A program made the position numbers and the translations under genes. The notes beneath the pieces were generated by a model, which saw only the letters and a list, made by a program, of their open reading frames with translations, searched no databases and was not told where the DNA came from. This document shows positions 1 to 9,080 of a stretch of DNA of 64,000 bases, piece after piece. Numbering within the stretch: the stretch's first letter is position 1; the number at the start of each line of letters is the position of its first letter. The DNA lies in assembly GCA_003482905.1 (NCBI GenBank), contig DMXM01000011.1, positions 60,783 to 124,782 of the forward strand. The letters run 5' to 3'. The DNA comes from Elusimicrobiota bacterium (GTDB lineage: Bacteria > Elusimicrobiota > Elusimicrobia > Elusimicrobiales > UBA9959).

Positions 1-205
1 TTACGGCCGCCGTCCCCTTAATGACGGTATTCCCGTCGGAATCCGTACCAAAGACTGTGGCGGCGTCTTTATCCTGGATTATAAAGCCGGTCGAGCCGTC
101 GTTGGAATTCAGTTTTACCTCCGCGTCCTCCGCAAACGCATAATTAGCCAGGCAAAAAAACAAAGACATTCCCAGAAACCTGTTGATCATTGTCATTTTC
201 TTCAT
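1..205 (-). CDS. Secreted tail-fibre-like protein, 5' part only
   Basis: The reading frame starts at the ATG at 205 and is still open at base 1, so about 68 N-terminal residues are visible and the rest lies left of the window. It begins with a Sec signal peptide (basic MKK start, hydrophobic core, likely cut after ANYAFA). The mature part, with segments such as EVKLNSNDGSTGF and FGTDSDGNTVIKG, resembles the short beta-rich turns that open tail-fibre or trimeric-adhesin-like stalk proteins. The two large genes to its right on the same strand are of this kind. The function is unknown. The upstream sequence has only a weak purine-rich stretch as ribosome binding site. Confidence 0.6.
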   Translation of the reverse strand, partial: MKKMTMINRFLGMSLFFCLANYAFAEDAEVKLNSNDGSTGFIIQDKDAATVFGTDSDGNTVIKGTAAV

Positions 206-341
206 AATTTATTCTTTTCCCCACGCAAATATTTAACATCAAGCTTGTCTTTGTCCCGCCCGGTGGCCTCTTTGTTCCGTATGGCCTGTCGCGCGGGGAT
301 AACCGCACGCACCCATGGCATAAGCTCCCACAACCAGGAGT

Positions 342-536
342 TTAACCTCGTTTTGCAATAAGATTTGTAATATTTCTTTGTAATCTTCGTTCAACATAAG
401 CTTTCCCCTGTAACGACCATAACTCTTCTGTTAATTCCCAGATAAACCCAACCCGCTCTGACAGCGATGCGTTCACATAACAATCGTCATCTTTAGTCAT
501 TTTTTTCAGGCAGGCATGTTCCCGTATAACTTTCAT
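342..536 (-). CDS. Small protein of unknown function (64 aa)
   Basis: This 64-residue protein is predicted to be soluble and has no signal peptide. A charged N-terminus is followed by a probable helix (LSERVGFIWELTEELW) and a basic end (ERRLQRNITNLIAKRG). A GGAGG lies about 11 nt before the ATG, a little far but usable. It sits 36 bp after the stop of the 950-aa secreted protein on the same strand, so co-transcription is possible. The stretch around 206-540 is visibly richer in A/T than its neighbours, which could mean recent gain. The ERLxLxWELT...RLQR pattern recalls short proteins sometimes seen beside nucleotidyltransferase-type toxin-antitoxin genes, but no such partner is present. I do not assign a function. 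Confidence 0.5.
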   Translation of the reverse strand: MKVIREHACLKKMTKDDDCYVNASLSERVGFIWELTEELWSLQGKAYVERRLQRNITNLIAKRG

Positions 537-572
537 ATTAATTTCGGCCTCCGTTGCTCACGCCTTTCCCGG

Positions 573-3425
573 TCACGGGATATCCGCCCTGATCCACGTC
601 TGGCCTATAACGGGGGCGCCCGGATCGGAAGTCCTTGTTTCCAGGATGAGCCCGCCGGCGGCCTTTATGGCCCCGCCAGTCACTTCAAGTTTTACGCCGG
701 GGGTGTCCGTGCCGATGCCTACATTATTGTTTGCGTCCACGAACAGGCCGGGGTTGGTGTGAACCGTGCCGGTGGATACCCAGAAGCCGCCGGCCGCCTT
801 GAACATCACCTGGTCGGGAACCGTATTAATAGTTTCCACGCCCTGCGAGTCGGCCCAGGTGAAAGAGCCCATGACCGTTGAGCTGGACTTAAAGCCGGCA
901 GCGAAAGAATACGCGGCTGTCGCTGAATTGAAGGCTCCTCCCGGTATAACCGAGTATGAACCGTTGGCGTGGTTAGACTTGCCCCCGCCCACGAAAGAAT
1001 CCATGCCGGAAGCCGTGTTAAGCCACCCGCCTACAATAGCCGAATGCTCTTGCTCCGCGACATTTTGATATCCCCCGACTACAACTCCGTACTGGCCGGA
1101 GACCCGATTATTCATGCCCCCGCCGATAAACGACGAGTCTCCACTCGCTATGTTGCCGCTGCCGCCGGCCACCGCGGCCTCATTTCCGCCGGCGCTGTTA
1201 TACATGCCGGCGCCCACAAAGCCGGCGGTCAGCAATGAACTGTTGCCGATGCCGCCGCCAACCACAGCATAAGGTCCGGAGGCCTTGTTCTCCCGCCCGC
1301 CGCTTATAACGGAATATAAACCGGTTGCGGCCTGTAAGCCTGTGTTTCTGGCGGTCTGCAGGTCTATCGCCCCCAAGCCGCGAGAATCACCGGGGATATT
1401 GCCATGGCCTATCCCCGTGGTCTGTATGGCGCCGCCAGTAGAGATGATTATCCCGGTTGTGATAATATCAGTAGGCATCGTCGCCGTATCGGAGAACACG
1501 GACAGCGTCCCGGAGAGTACGCCTCCGGAGAGCGGCAGTTTGGTATTGTCCGCAGCCGTTATCCCTGACAGCGAGGAGCCGTCTCCGATGAACTTGCCGG
1601 AGGTGTAGACCTCGCCGTTGCCCTTCACGCCGAAGACCGTGACGCCGCCGGTGGAAACTACCAGCATAGGGTCGCTGCTGCCGGCAGCGCTGGAAATTTC
1701 CAGCGCGTACTGCGGGTTGGCCGTGCCGAACCCGGTTTTGCCGGCGAAATACGACCTGGCGCCGGGGTCGAGGGCGTATATGGAATAAGGCGCGTTGGTC
1801 TGGTTATAGGTGGACATCGTGCCTATGTATACGCCATAAGTGTCGGTTATCCTCCCGGTGCCGAATTCGGAATTGCGAATGTCTCCCACGTAGAGCCCGA
1901 TGGCCCTGGCCACCGTGCCGGTGCCGCCGCTGGTGCGCTCCACCACCGTGTATACCCCTGCAAGGTGGCCGATATTCTGCACCCCGTCCGCCTCCGCCCT
2001 GAAATTACCGCCGACTGCAGCGTCCTCCGCCCCGGTGCCGTAAGCCCGGACCGTGCCCATAAGACCGGCCGTAACGTCCTCCGCCCCGCCAGCGTGGTCC
2101 GAAGCTGTCGCATGAGCGTGAAACACCGTCATAGTGGACGGGAGCGTGGTTCCCACCCCCACTATGCCGCCGGTGGTCACCACCAGCGCCGTGGAAACGC
2201 CCGCGCCCACCCGCAGCACATAACCGGAAGCGGCAGTAATGTCGCGCACGTCCAGCAAAGCGGTGGGCGCGGATACGCCGATACCCACCTTCCCCGCTGC
2301 GACCACCAGCGTGGAACCGCCTACGCTGAAAGCGTTGCCGGCCACGGTCATGGTGGAGTTGTTCCCCACCTCCAGCGGACCGCTCAGCATGCCGCCGGTC
2401 AATGGCAGCTTGGTGACATCCGTTGCGGAGCCGCCGGTAAGCCCGGAACCGTTGCCGTAATAAAAGCCGGTAGACGTCATGGACGCCACTATAGTGCCGG
2501 CCGAATTGCGCCAGATCTGCACGTAAACGTCGGAAGCCGTCCCGGTGGATACTACGTCCAGCGCGGCCTGCGGCGCGCGCGTGGAGATACCTACGGTCCT
2601 GGACGAGAGGTCGCCGAACAGCAGGCCGCCGATATTAAGCCCGTTGGAACCTGCCGGGGACGCCGCGCCCTGGCCGTAACCGATAACGATGTTGCGGCCG
2701 CCGGTGGTAAGATTGGCGCCGGCCTGGAAGCCGATAAGGGTATTATCGCTGCCGGTGCTCAGGGCAATGCCGGATTGGGAACCCACCATGGTGTTGCTGG
2801 AAAACGACTGGTCCACCACGCCATAGCCGGCCCTGTAGCCGACGGCCACGTTGCCGGACCCCGTTTTACTGTAACGCGCAGATTCGGACCCTAAATATGA
2901 ATTCATCACACCTAAATTGTTGGCGCTTCCAGCGAAGTAGCCCAAAAAAGAATTATCATATCCCCCGGTAGCCGACCCCGCCGCATACATGCCCAGGTAG
3001 GAATTGTGATTCCCGGTATTTAACGTCGGGGTCGCCCCCACCGCCATACTGCCGGTACCGCCCAATATCGCCAGCATTCTGGTTCCGTTTATCTGATACT
3101 GCCCGGCGTCAATGGATGTAATGGCGGAAATAGATGTAAAAGTTGAATTCCCCGCCACATACATGCCGCTGGATACCTGCACATAGCCGTTCACGAATAT
3201 ATTGCCGGGGCCCACCGGTATTTGCAGGGCCGGCGCGGTTTGAGTGGCCCCGTATACGCTGAATCCCTTTATCTCAACGTCCGGGTCGGTCTGCGTACCC
3301 TGCGCACCGTAAACGGTCAGGTCGTCTTCAAGAAAGAACTCCGTGCCGTTATCCGCGGCGCGAAGGGTTGGCGCCGCAACTAAGGCGCACAGCAGCAAAA
3401 GCGTTAATGATATGGTTTTTTTCAT
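573..3425 (-). CDS. Secreted tail-fibre/YadA-head-like repeat protein (950 aa)
   Basis: This is a large exported protein with a signal peptide (about residues 1-23, cut near LRA-ADN). Two blocks of short beta-roll repeats like trimeric-autotransporter heads are visible. Residues about 140-265 carry NSYLG, NSFLGYFAG and NVAVGYRAG units; residues about 690-860 carry VISGG, VVGGG and FIGGG units and end at FTWADSQG. Between them are GNGSGLTGG and GDGSSLSGI linkers, KLPLTGGMLSG-type segments and VGIGT turns, as in phage tail fibres and large bacterial stalk proteins. No YadA-type C-terminal membrane anchor is seen, so it is probably released or held by another protein. An AAGGGC lies about 5 nt before the start. 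It follows the 1249-aa paralogue by 7 bp, so the two are probably one transcript. Confidence 0.75.
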   Translation of the reverse strand: MKKTISLTLLLLCALVAAPTLRAADNGTEFFLEDDLTVYGAQGTQTDPDVEIKGFSVYGATQTAPALQIPVGPGNIFVNGYVQVSSGMYVAGNSTFTSISAITSIDAGQYQINGTRMLAILGGTGSMAVGATPTLNTGNHNSYLGMYAAGSATGGYDNSFLGYFAGSANNLGVMNSYLGSESARYSKTGSGNVAVGYRAGYGVVDQSFSSNTMVGSQSGIALSTGSDNTLIGFQAGANLTTGGRNIVIGYGQGAASPAGSNGLNIGGLLFGDLSSRTVGISTRAPQAALDVVSTGTASDVYVQIWRNSAGTIVASMTSTGFYYGNGSGLTGGSATDVTKLPLTGGMLSGPLEVGNNSTMTVAGNAFSVGGSTLVVAAGKVGIGVSAPTALLDVRDITAASGYVLRVGAGVSTALVVTTGGIVGVGTTLPSTMTVFHAHATASDHAGGAEDVTAGLMGTVRAYGTGAEDAAVGGNFRAEADGVQNIGHLAGVYTVVERTSGGTGTVARAIGLYVGDIRNSEFGTGRITDTYGVYIGTMSTYNQTNAPYSIYALDPGARSYFAGKTGFGTANPQYALEISSAAGSSDPMLVVSTGGVTVFGVKGNGEVYTSGKFIGDGSSLSGITAADNTKLPLSGGVLSGTLSVFSDTATMPTDIITTGIIISTGGAIQTTGIGHGNIPGDSRGLGAIDLQTARNTGLQAATGLYSVISGGRENKASGPYAVVGGGIGNSSLLTAGFVGAGMYNSAGGNEAAVAGGSGNIASGDSSFIGGGMNNRVSGQYGVVVGGYQNVAEQEHSAIVGGWLNTASGMDSFVGGGKSNHANGSYSVIPGGAFNSATAAYSFAAGFKSSSTVMGSFTWADSQGVETINTVPDQVMFKAAGGFWVSTGTVHTNPGLFVDANNNVGIGTDTPGVKLEVTGGAIKAAGGLILETRTSDPGAPVIGQTWIRADIP

Positions 3426-3432
3426 ATAGCCC

Positions 3433-6400
3433 TTACTTTTTCCTCATGCCGCCTATCAGGGCAGTGCCCGAGTAGAACTTAACGGCGAAGTCGCCGGACA
3501 CGGGCTGGCCCGCTATAGACACCGCCGTCTCGGCCTCGGGCGCCATGTTAAAGCCATGCGTGTCAGCAACGGCGTCGCCAAACTGGGTGTTCCCCAGGGC
3601 CGTCATGCTGGACATGAACGTGGCCGTACCGTCCACATTGACCTTGGCGTTAAGGTCCGCGTCGCCGCCGACGTTCACACCCCCGCCTAAAGAGGCGAGG
3701 CCGGTCCCCACGGTAAATGTATTGGCGCCGAGCACGGACGTATTGCCGTTGAGTTTCGTCGCCCCGCTCACGCCCAGGCCGTCCGCTCCGTTGCCCAGTA
3801 TGGTCATGGATGAGCCGGTTAACATCGTTATCCCGGCATCGTTAGCGTCCTGCTGCAGCTGGGAGTCCATTCCGCCGCTGCCGTCGGTCTGAAACATAAC
3901 GATCTGCCGCGGGGTGCCAGTCATCTCGCCGGCCCCATCCAGGTCGGAGGCCCACACCATGCCGCCGCCGGCCACTTTTTTAAGCACCTGTCCGGCATTA
4001 CCGCCGCCGTAATACACGTTCGCCACGTCGCTGAAGCTGCTTACCCCTGTGAAGTAAGCGCCGGAAGTGAACGTCGAGCTTCCGGTTAAATACATGCCGC
4101 CGGACACCTGCATATATCCGTTAGCGAATATATTTCCGTCTTTAACCACCAGTGTGGAACCGCCCACGGAAAAGGCATTGCCGTTGACGGTCAGCGTGCC
4201 GCCCACTATGGACTGCCCGTCGATATTGGCATCGCCGCCAACGTCCAGGCGGTAGTTCGCCGGGGATTTATTAATGGCAACATTGCCGGTGGGGTCTATG
4301 GACATTCTATTCGTTTGTCCGGTTCCCAAATACAGGTAGTGTCCACCCACCGTGTATATGTATCCACCGCCAACGTCGGTCATCATTTCAAGCTGGATCC
4401 CCAGTGAACTCACTAAAGCCCTACCGCCGGTCACGGTCAGCGTAGAACCGGCCAGCGTCAGCCCGCCCGTCATGGTGTCGCCGGCTTTAGCGACCGCGCT
4501 GGTGGAAATCACGCCGGTAAGCGCCGAGCCGTCGCCGTAATATTTGCCGTCAACGGTCATAGAACTGGTGAAATGCCCGCCGCCGATAACATCAACTTTA
4601 TATGCCGGAGTGTACATGCCGACGGCGACGCTGCCGGCTAAAGCTAAACCGGTCCCTGTCGCGTCACCGTCGAAGAAATATGAGCCATCAACATAATCAG
4701 CGTACTTCGTGCCGTAGACCAGGCCATTAAGAGTGCTGGTCCCGCTGACGTACATCCCGCCGCTTTCGGCGGTCAGGGACGTACCTCTTAACGGGCCGTT
4801 AACATCCATTTTATACGTGGGATTTGAGATACCTATTCCAACATTGCCATTAGCTGAGAATAAAGTGCCTGCCAGAAACACATTGGACGAAACTTGCAGG
4901 CCGTAAAGTCCACCATTGCCTGTAATGGTAACGCTGGATGTGTTCGTCAGCTGGCCGCTCATAACATCGCCGGTCTTCTGTACCGCCCCAAGGGCGGTTA
5001 CGCCGGTCAAAGCGGTACCGTCCAAAGGAGGTAAAGGCCCTGACAACTTAAAGGCAGTTAAACCGATAATTGCTCCGTCATAAACAGAACCGACAGCCAC
5101 GGAGGACGCCAGCACCTGCGCGCCCAATTTTCCCACGCCGATGTTCACGGCAGGCACCGAAGAAGCTACCACGTTAGCGCCCAGAACGCCCGAGGCGACG
5201 CCGGCGGCCGGCACTACGGAAGCCGACACGTTGGAAAGACCTGTGCCGTCGCCGTAGAACTTGGCCGCGTACATATTTCCGGGGGTGTACACATGCGTGC
5301 TGGCGTACACACCGCCGTAATTTACGGCGGCGGTGCTGGAAAGCTCCACATTATGATTAAACCGTAATTTGGCCGCGCCCAGGCCCAGCGCGCTGGTGGC
5401 GGTGTAAGAGGACATAGTTACCGTACCGTAACCGGTTAACTGATTGGCCCCCATAAGAAGATTGGTGGCAGCCGTGTGGTTGCCCAGGTTGTCGCCGGGG
5501 GCGGAGGCGGCGCTAACTCCGGAAAGACCGGAGCCGTCGCCTATGTAGCGCACGGCCATCATATTGCCGGAGGCGGACATGGACCCTACCACCACACCGG
5601 AACTATCACGCCAGATCTGGGCCTGAACGCCGGGTCCGGCGCCGTCGGCAACAACGTCCAGGGCAGCCTGGGGGGCAGCGGTGGCGACACCTACAAGCCC
5701 TCCGCCGCTGACAAATAAGCCTCTGTTTACCAGGCCGGTCATGACCGGGCTGGTGGAACCGGAAACCAGAAAACCGCCGCGGGTCTTGAATACTGCCCTG
5801 TCCTGCGCTGAATTCTGTACCGAGGTTCCTTCGCTGTCCGCCCAGGTGAACGCGCCGCTGGCGGAAGAATCCGCCTTGAAACCGGCAGCGAACGAGCGGA
5901 TACCTGAAGCTGTATTGGTGTCTCCGCCGGGAACTACGGAAAGTATGCCGGACGCGATATTATTGTTGCCGCCGCCCAGCGACGACATCGAACCGCCGGC
6001 GGAATTGGCGTTGCCGCCCGCCGCCACGGCGTATGTACCTGAAGCTGTATTGGAGTATCCACCCGAGATCACCGAAAACTTTTCAGAGGCTACATTCGAA
6101 CCGGCCATCCTGGCGGTCTGCAGGTCCACCGCTCCCAGACCGCGCGCGTTGCCGGCAACCGCCCCGGTCCCGTTGCCTGTAGTGGTGATGGCGCCGCTTG
6201 TCGATATATACAGCCCGGCGGATTGTATCACGTTGCTCTGCGTATTATTGTCCAGGGCGAACGCAAGCGGCCCCGTCATGGTGTCGCCGGTCTTGAGAAC
6301 CTTGGTGATGTCGGTGCCGCTGGCGCCGGTCACGCCGGTCAGCCCGGAGCCGTCGCCGTAATATCTTGCTCCCGGCGACAGATACACGTGCGTGGAGACG

Positions 6401-7182
6401 GCGAAGCCGCCGTAGGAAGTGCCGGAGGCTGAAGAGATGACCACATTGTCGGCAAAGGAGGCGGCCGGGGTCCAGAGTCCTTGTGTACCTTTAACGGTCA
6501 TGGTAGCCCCGGCGAGGGTTAGCTGGCCCGTCATTGTGTCTCCGGTTTTGGACACCTTAGTATCGTCGGTGCCGCTGGCGCCGGTGACGCCGGTCAGGCC
6601 GGAGCCGTCACCGTAGAATTTAGCCCCGGCCGCCAGATATACGTGCGTCGTAACGGAAATGCCGCCGTAAGCCGGAGCGGAAGCTGAAGAAATAGCGACG
6701 TTGCCGGCGAAAGAAACTGCCGGAGTCCAGATACCCTGCGCGCCGGTCACGGTTATGGAAGACCCGGCCAGGGTCAGCTGGCCGGTCAGGGTATCGCCGG
6801 TCTTCTGCACGGCGGCGGCGCTGTAGCTGGCGGAGGCGGCATAAACCGCGTAAGGGACCATCGTAAGCATCTCAAGCGGGACCAAAGGCGTCCCGTCCAC
6901 CGAGACGCGCAGGTACCACGGCCCGGCGGCAAGGTCCACCGCCGGCGCGGTGAACGTGGATTTAAACAGACCGTTGGCCACCTGGAAGGACTGCGCTCCG
7001 TCCGCCGAGGCCACGCAGCCGGCCGCGGCCGGATCGGCGCAGAATTCGAAAGTGAAGGCCTTGTTGGCGTTCACCGGGGAGCCGCTTTCTTTCAGGCGGC
7101 CCTGGTAGGTGATCAGGGCCCCGGCGCGCGCCCACCCGGAACACAGAATAATGAGCGATAGAGTTAAAATAATTTTCTTCAT
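3433..7182 (-). CDS. Secreted tail-fibre/YadA-head-like repeat protein (1249 aa)
   Basis: A signal peptide (residues 1-20) is followed by an N-terminal domain beginning ALITYQGRLKESG, a YQGRL opening seen in many large exported repeat proteins. From residue 127 an 85-residue unit (KTGDTLTGQLTLAG ... GDGSGLTGVTGASGTD) occurs twice in tandem, and a third copy begins and then diverges. A YadA-head-like block with VISGG and AAGGN units spans about residues 364-447 and ends FTWADSEG. Further GDGSGLSGV/GDGTGLSNV linkers and VGIGISNP turns follow. The C-terminus, GTALIGGMRKK, has no obvious anchor or sorting signal. GGAGG lies 7 nt before the ATG. It is a paralogue of the next gene (950 aa). The role is probably a surface or extracellular fibre; this is inferred from repeat type only. 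Confidence 0.75.
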   Translation of the reverse strand: MKKIILTLSLIILCSGWARAGALITYQGRLKESGSPVNANKAFTFEFCADPAAAGCVASADGAQSFQVANGLFKSTFTAPAVDLAAGPWYLRVSVDGTPLVPLEMLTMVPYAVYAASASYSAAAVQKTGDTLTGQLTLAGSSITVTGAQGIWTPAVSFAGNVAISSASAPAYGGISVTTHVYLAAGAKFYGDGSGLTGVTGASGTDDTKVSKTGDTMTGQLTLAGATMTVKGTQGLWTPAASFADNVVISSASGTSYGGFAVSTHVYLSPGARYYGDGSGLTGVTGASGTDITKVLKTGDTMTGPLAFALDNNTQSNVIQSAGLYISTSGAITTTGNGTGAVAGNARGLGAVDLQTARMAGSNVASEKFSVISGGYSNTASGTYAVAAGGNANSAGGSMSSLGGGNNNIASGILSVVPGGDTNTASGIRSFAAGFKADSSASGAFTWADSEGTSVQNSAQDRAVFKTRGGFLVSGSTSPVMTGLVNRGLFVSGGGLVGVATAAPQAALDVVADGAGPGVQAQIWRDSSGVVVGSMSASGNMMAVRYIGDGSGLSGVSAASAPGDNLGNHTAATNLLMGANQLTGYGTVTMSSYTATSALGLGAAKLRFNHNVELSSTAAVNYGGVYASTHVYTPGNMYAAKFYGDGTGLSNVSASVVPAAGVASGVLGANVVASSVPAVNIGVGKLGAQVLASSVAVGSVYDGAIIGLTAFKLSGPLPPLDGTALTGVTALGAVQKTGDVMSGQLTNTSSVTITGNGGLYGLQVSSNVFLAGTLFSANGNVGIGISNPTYKMDVNGPLRGTSLTAESGGMYVSGTSTLNGLVYGTKYADYVDGSYFFDGDATGTGLALAGSVAVGMYTPAYKVDVIGGGHFTSSMTVDGKYYGDGSALTGVISTSAVAKAGDTMTGGLTLAGSTLTVTGGRALVSSLGIQLEMMTDVGGGYIYTVGGHYLYLGTGQTNRMSIDPTGNVAINKSPANYRLDVGGDANIDGQSIVGGTLTVNGNAFSVGGSTLVVKDGNIFANGYMQVSGGMYLTGSSTFTSGAYFTGVSSFSDVANVYYGGGNAGQVLKKVAGGGMVWASDLDGAGEMTGTPRQIVMFQTDGSGGMDSQLQQDANDAGITMLTGSSMTILGNGADGLGVSGATKLNGNTSVLGANTFTVGTGLASLGGGVNVGGDADLNAKVNVDGTATFMSSMTALGNTQFGDAVADTHGFNMAPEAETAVSIAGQPVSGDFAVKFYSGTALIGGMRKK
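6039..6804 (-). repeat. Tandem 255-bp coding repeat inside the 1249-aa gene
   Basis: Units of 85 codons start at about 6804 and 6549, and a third, partial unit starts at 6294. Each opens with KTGDT(L/M)TG, and the first two carry an STHVYL or TTHVYL segment and end in GDGSGLTGV. The third unit keeps only the opening before turning into a different sequence. The units are also similar at the DNA level, so copy number could change by recombination. Confidence 0.6.
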
Positions 7183-7292
7183 AAGACCGCCTCCAGCTGA
7201 ATATCCGACGACAGGATTTCAAAAGTTCAAATAACCGCGGGAGCCCGCGCCTTACGGCGCCTCCGCGCTTATTTCAACCCTCGCTGTCCGCG

Positions 7293-7311
7293 GCCGGGCG
7301 GAACGCCCGGC
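7293..7311. other. 8-bp perfect stem-loop between operons
   Basis: GCCGGGCG-GAA-CGCCCGGC forms an 8-bp stem with a 3-nt loop just after the stop of the PorV-like gene (minus strand). No T-run follows on the minus strand, so it is not a standard intrinsic terminator. It could halt or stabilise the transcript end. A second short stem, GCGCC-TTAC-GGCGC, lies at 7247-7260. The rest of the 134-bp gap shows nothing further. Confidence 0.35.
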
Positions 7312-7316
7312 GTTCC

Positions 7317-8240
7317 TTAAAACCTCACTCCGAACGAGAACCGGTGCGCGCTGCCCAGGTCGCCGTACGGCAACAGGGCGTAATCCAGGTTAAAGCCTGA
7401 ATATTCGAAACCTACGCCGGCGAAGAAACCGTACATCGCGTCCACGCCTGTAACGGAATCTCCGAAGCCCCGCCCCAGTATGGCGTCCCGCTGGGCGGAA
7501 GAGGCGGTGCGGTAGCCGAAGCGCAGCGCTATCCCCTCCAGCCCCCTGTACTCCGCGCCCAGGCGCGCGGCCGCCTGCCCGTAATCGGGCAGTTCCGCGT
7601 CCACGGCCAGCAGCAGCCGCGAACTGAAAGCCGCCGCCGCGCCCATCTTGAGCTTCAGCGGCAGCGGGAAGCTTTCCTCTTCGAATTTAACCCTGGTCCC
7701 GAAGTTGAGTAGCGCCGCCCCTACCGAATAGGGCGTCCCTTCGAAACGATAAAGCAGGCCCAGGTCCGCCGCGAACGAGGTGGCCCCGCTGGACTTTATC
7801 TTCTGGCTGATCACCTTGCCGGTGACGCCGGCCTGCAGCCCGCCCAGCAGCAAGCCCCGGGAGAGGCCGAACGCCAGGTCCCTTGCCGTAAAATTCCCGG
7901 TGGGGTTGGCGGCCGCGTCGCGGCCTTCCAGTTCCCCCGCCGAGAAGTAGGTGAGGGACGCCGCGTAGGGCCTCCGCATGAAGCCCGCCTGCGACACCGC
8001 GGTATCCTGCACATGCCAGGCATGGGAGAACGCCAGCTGGCGGCCCGCCGCGCCGCGGGCCAGGCCCGCGGGGTTATAATAAACGCAGGAGACGTCGTCG
8101 GCCACGGCCGTAAAGGCCTCCCCCATGCCGAGCGCGCGCGCCCCGAACCCCAGGTTCAGGAACTGCGCGGCGGGGCTTTGCGCCGCGTCAAGCGGCGGCG
8201 TCAGCGTCATCAGCGTCAGAGCCAATGCAATAACTTTCAT
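7317..8240 (-). CDS. PorV/PorQ-family outer-membrane beta-barrel protein
   Basis: A 307-residue protein with a signal peptide (to about PPLDAA). The diagnostic N-terminal block LGFGARALGMGEAFTA...YYNPAGLAR is the signature of the PorV/PorQ (UPF0164) branch of FadL-like 14-strand barrels. It ends in an aromatic residue (FSFGVRF), as outer-membrane barrels do. In Bacteroidetes, PorV is a shuttle of the type IX secretion system; related proteins also occur in phyla without a proven type IX system, so that function is not claimed here. GGAGG lies 4 nt before the ATG. It is the last gene of a four-gene minus-strand operon whose first gene carries a YPNP/FlgD-like C-terminal domain of the kind found on type IX cargo. 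Confidence 0.8.
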   Translation of the reverse strand: MKVIALALTLMTLTPPLDAAQSPAAQFLNLGFGARALGMGEAFTAVADDVSCVYYNPAGLARGAAGRQLAFSHAWHVQDTAVSQAGFMRRPYAASLTYFSAGELEGRDAAANPTGNFTARDLAFGLSRGLLLGGLQAGVTGKVISQKIKSSGATSFAADLGLLYRFEGTPYSVGAALLNFGTRVKFEEESFPLPLKLKMGAAAAFSSRLLLAVDAELPDYGQAAARLGAEYRGLEGIALRFGYRTASSAQRDAILGRGFGDSVTGVDAMYGFFAGVGFEYSGFNLDYALLPYGDLGSAHRFSFGVRF

Positions 8241-8292
8241 CTGTCCTCCAGTACCGCTCCGCCGGGCGGCCTGCCCGGCGGGTAGCAGCGGC

Positions 8293-9030
8293 CTACTGCT
8301 TCTTTTTCAGGCCGCCCTCTATCTGTTTTACCGTGCCGTCCGGCATCTTTACAGAGGTCTTCAGCGTCTTGCCGGAGGAGGCGCTTTCTTTGAGCAGGTT
8401 GAGGAACTTGTCGTAGTCGCTCACCTTTATTTCCTCCTGCCATTTGCCCGCCTCACCGCCCGACATCGCCTTGGGCGCCTCCGGAGCGGCGTTGGCCCCG
8501 GCCACCGTGGTCATCTGCCCGGCCGTCAGCGACTGCTTGCCCAGCGAGTTCTGCACGTCAACGTGGCCTTCGTACACCTTTACGGTAAGCAGGCTCCTCT
8601 GCTCTATGTCCGCCTCGGTGCCGCGCACGGCGCAGACCGCGGAGGGTGTCCGCACGTTTATCTTGGACATCTTGTGCAGCATGCGCGTCCACAGCTGCCC
8701 CACGGAGAGGTTCAGCATCTCCCGCAGCTTCCCCTGGGCCGAGATCTCAAAGTTGGAGTTCTCATTCAGCCTCACCTCGGCGCCGCCCTTGGTAACTATG
8801 CCTACGCGGCTAGAGGGCCCGGTCTTTATGGCGTCTCCGGCGTATAACATGTCGTTGAGCTTAAGCTCAGCGTAGCCGCGCTCGCCGGAGCGTTTTACCT
8901 GCACATCCCCCATGGTGTACACGGTTATCCCGCTCACCTTCGGGGCGCAGAAAGCCGTCTGCCCCCAACCCGCCAGCCCCGCGGCGGCGATCATACCCGC
9001 CACCACGGTCGTTTTTATCGCGTTATTCAT
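8293..9030 (-). CDS. FecR-domain secreted protein
   Basis: A 245-residue protein. The frame extends further upstream, but the ATG at 9030 is preceded by TGGAGGATGT and opens a clean signal peptide (cut near AFCA-PKV), so this start is chosen. Residues about 60-150 form a FecR domain: GDAIKTGPSSRVGIV, then VRLNENSNFEI, then the typical VRTPSAVCAVRGTEADIE. In the periplasm such domains often act as sensors or as small beta-rich scaffold modules. Here there is no membrane helix after the signal and no sigma/anti-sigma pair, so a structural or ligand-binding role is as likely as signalling. The C-terminus (MPDGTVKQIEGGLKKKQ) is basic. It lies between the PrcB-like and PorV-like genes of the same operon. 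Confidence 0.75.
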   Translation of the reverse strand: MNNAIKTTVVAGMIAAAGLAGWGQTAFCAPKVSGITVYTMGDVQVKRSGERGYAELKLNDMLYAGDAIKTGPSSRVGIVTKGGAEVRLNENSNFEISAQGKLREMLNLSVGQLWTRMLHKMSKINVRTPSAVCAVRGTEADIEQRSLLTVKVYEGHVDVQNSLGKQSLTAGQMTTVAGANAAPEAPKAMSGGEAGKWQEEIKVSDYDKFLNLLKESASSGKTLKTSVKMPDGTVKQIEGGLKKKQ

Positions 9031-9080
9031 ACATCCTCCATTTTTTCTTCCCAGAATATCACCAAATTCTGCCCCGCCTC

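Noticed and set aside
6039..6804. CRISPR-like repeat array
   Set aside because: The repeats are 255 bp, in frame and coding, with no unique spacers or cas genes.
1..7182. Prophage tail-fibre region
   Set aside because: The proteins have Sec signal peptides and there are no capsid, terminase, portal, integrase or lysis genes nearby.
3433..7182. ApbE flavinylation target because of an SGAT string in the 1249-aa protein
   Set aside because: The string is in a low-complexity repeat, not in an FMN-bind domain, and apbE is more than 20 kb away.
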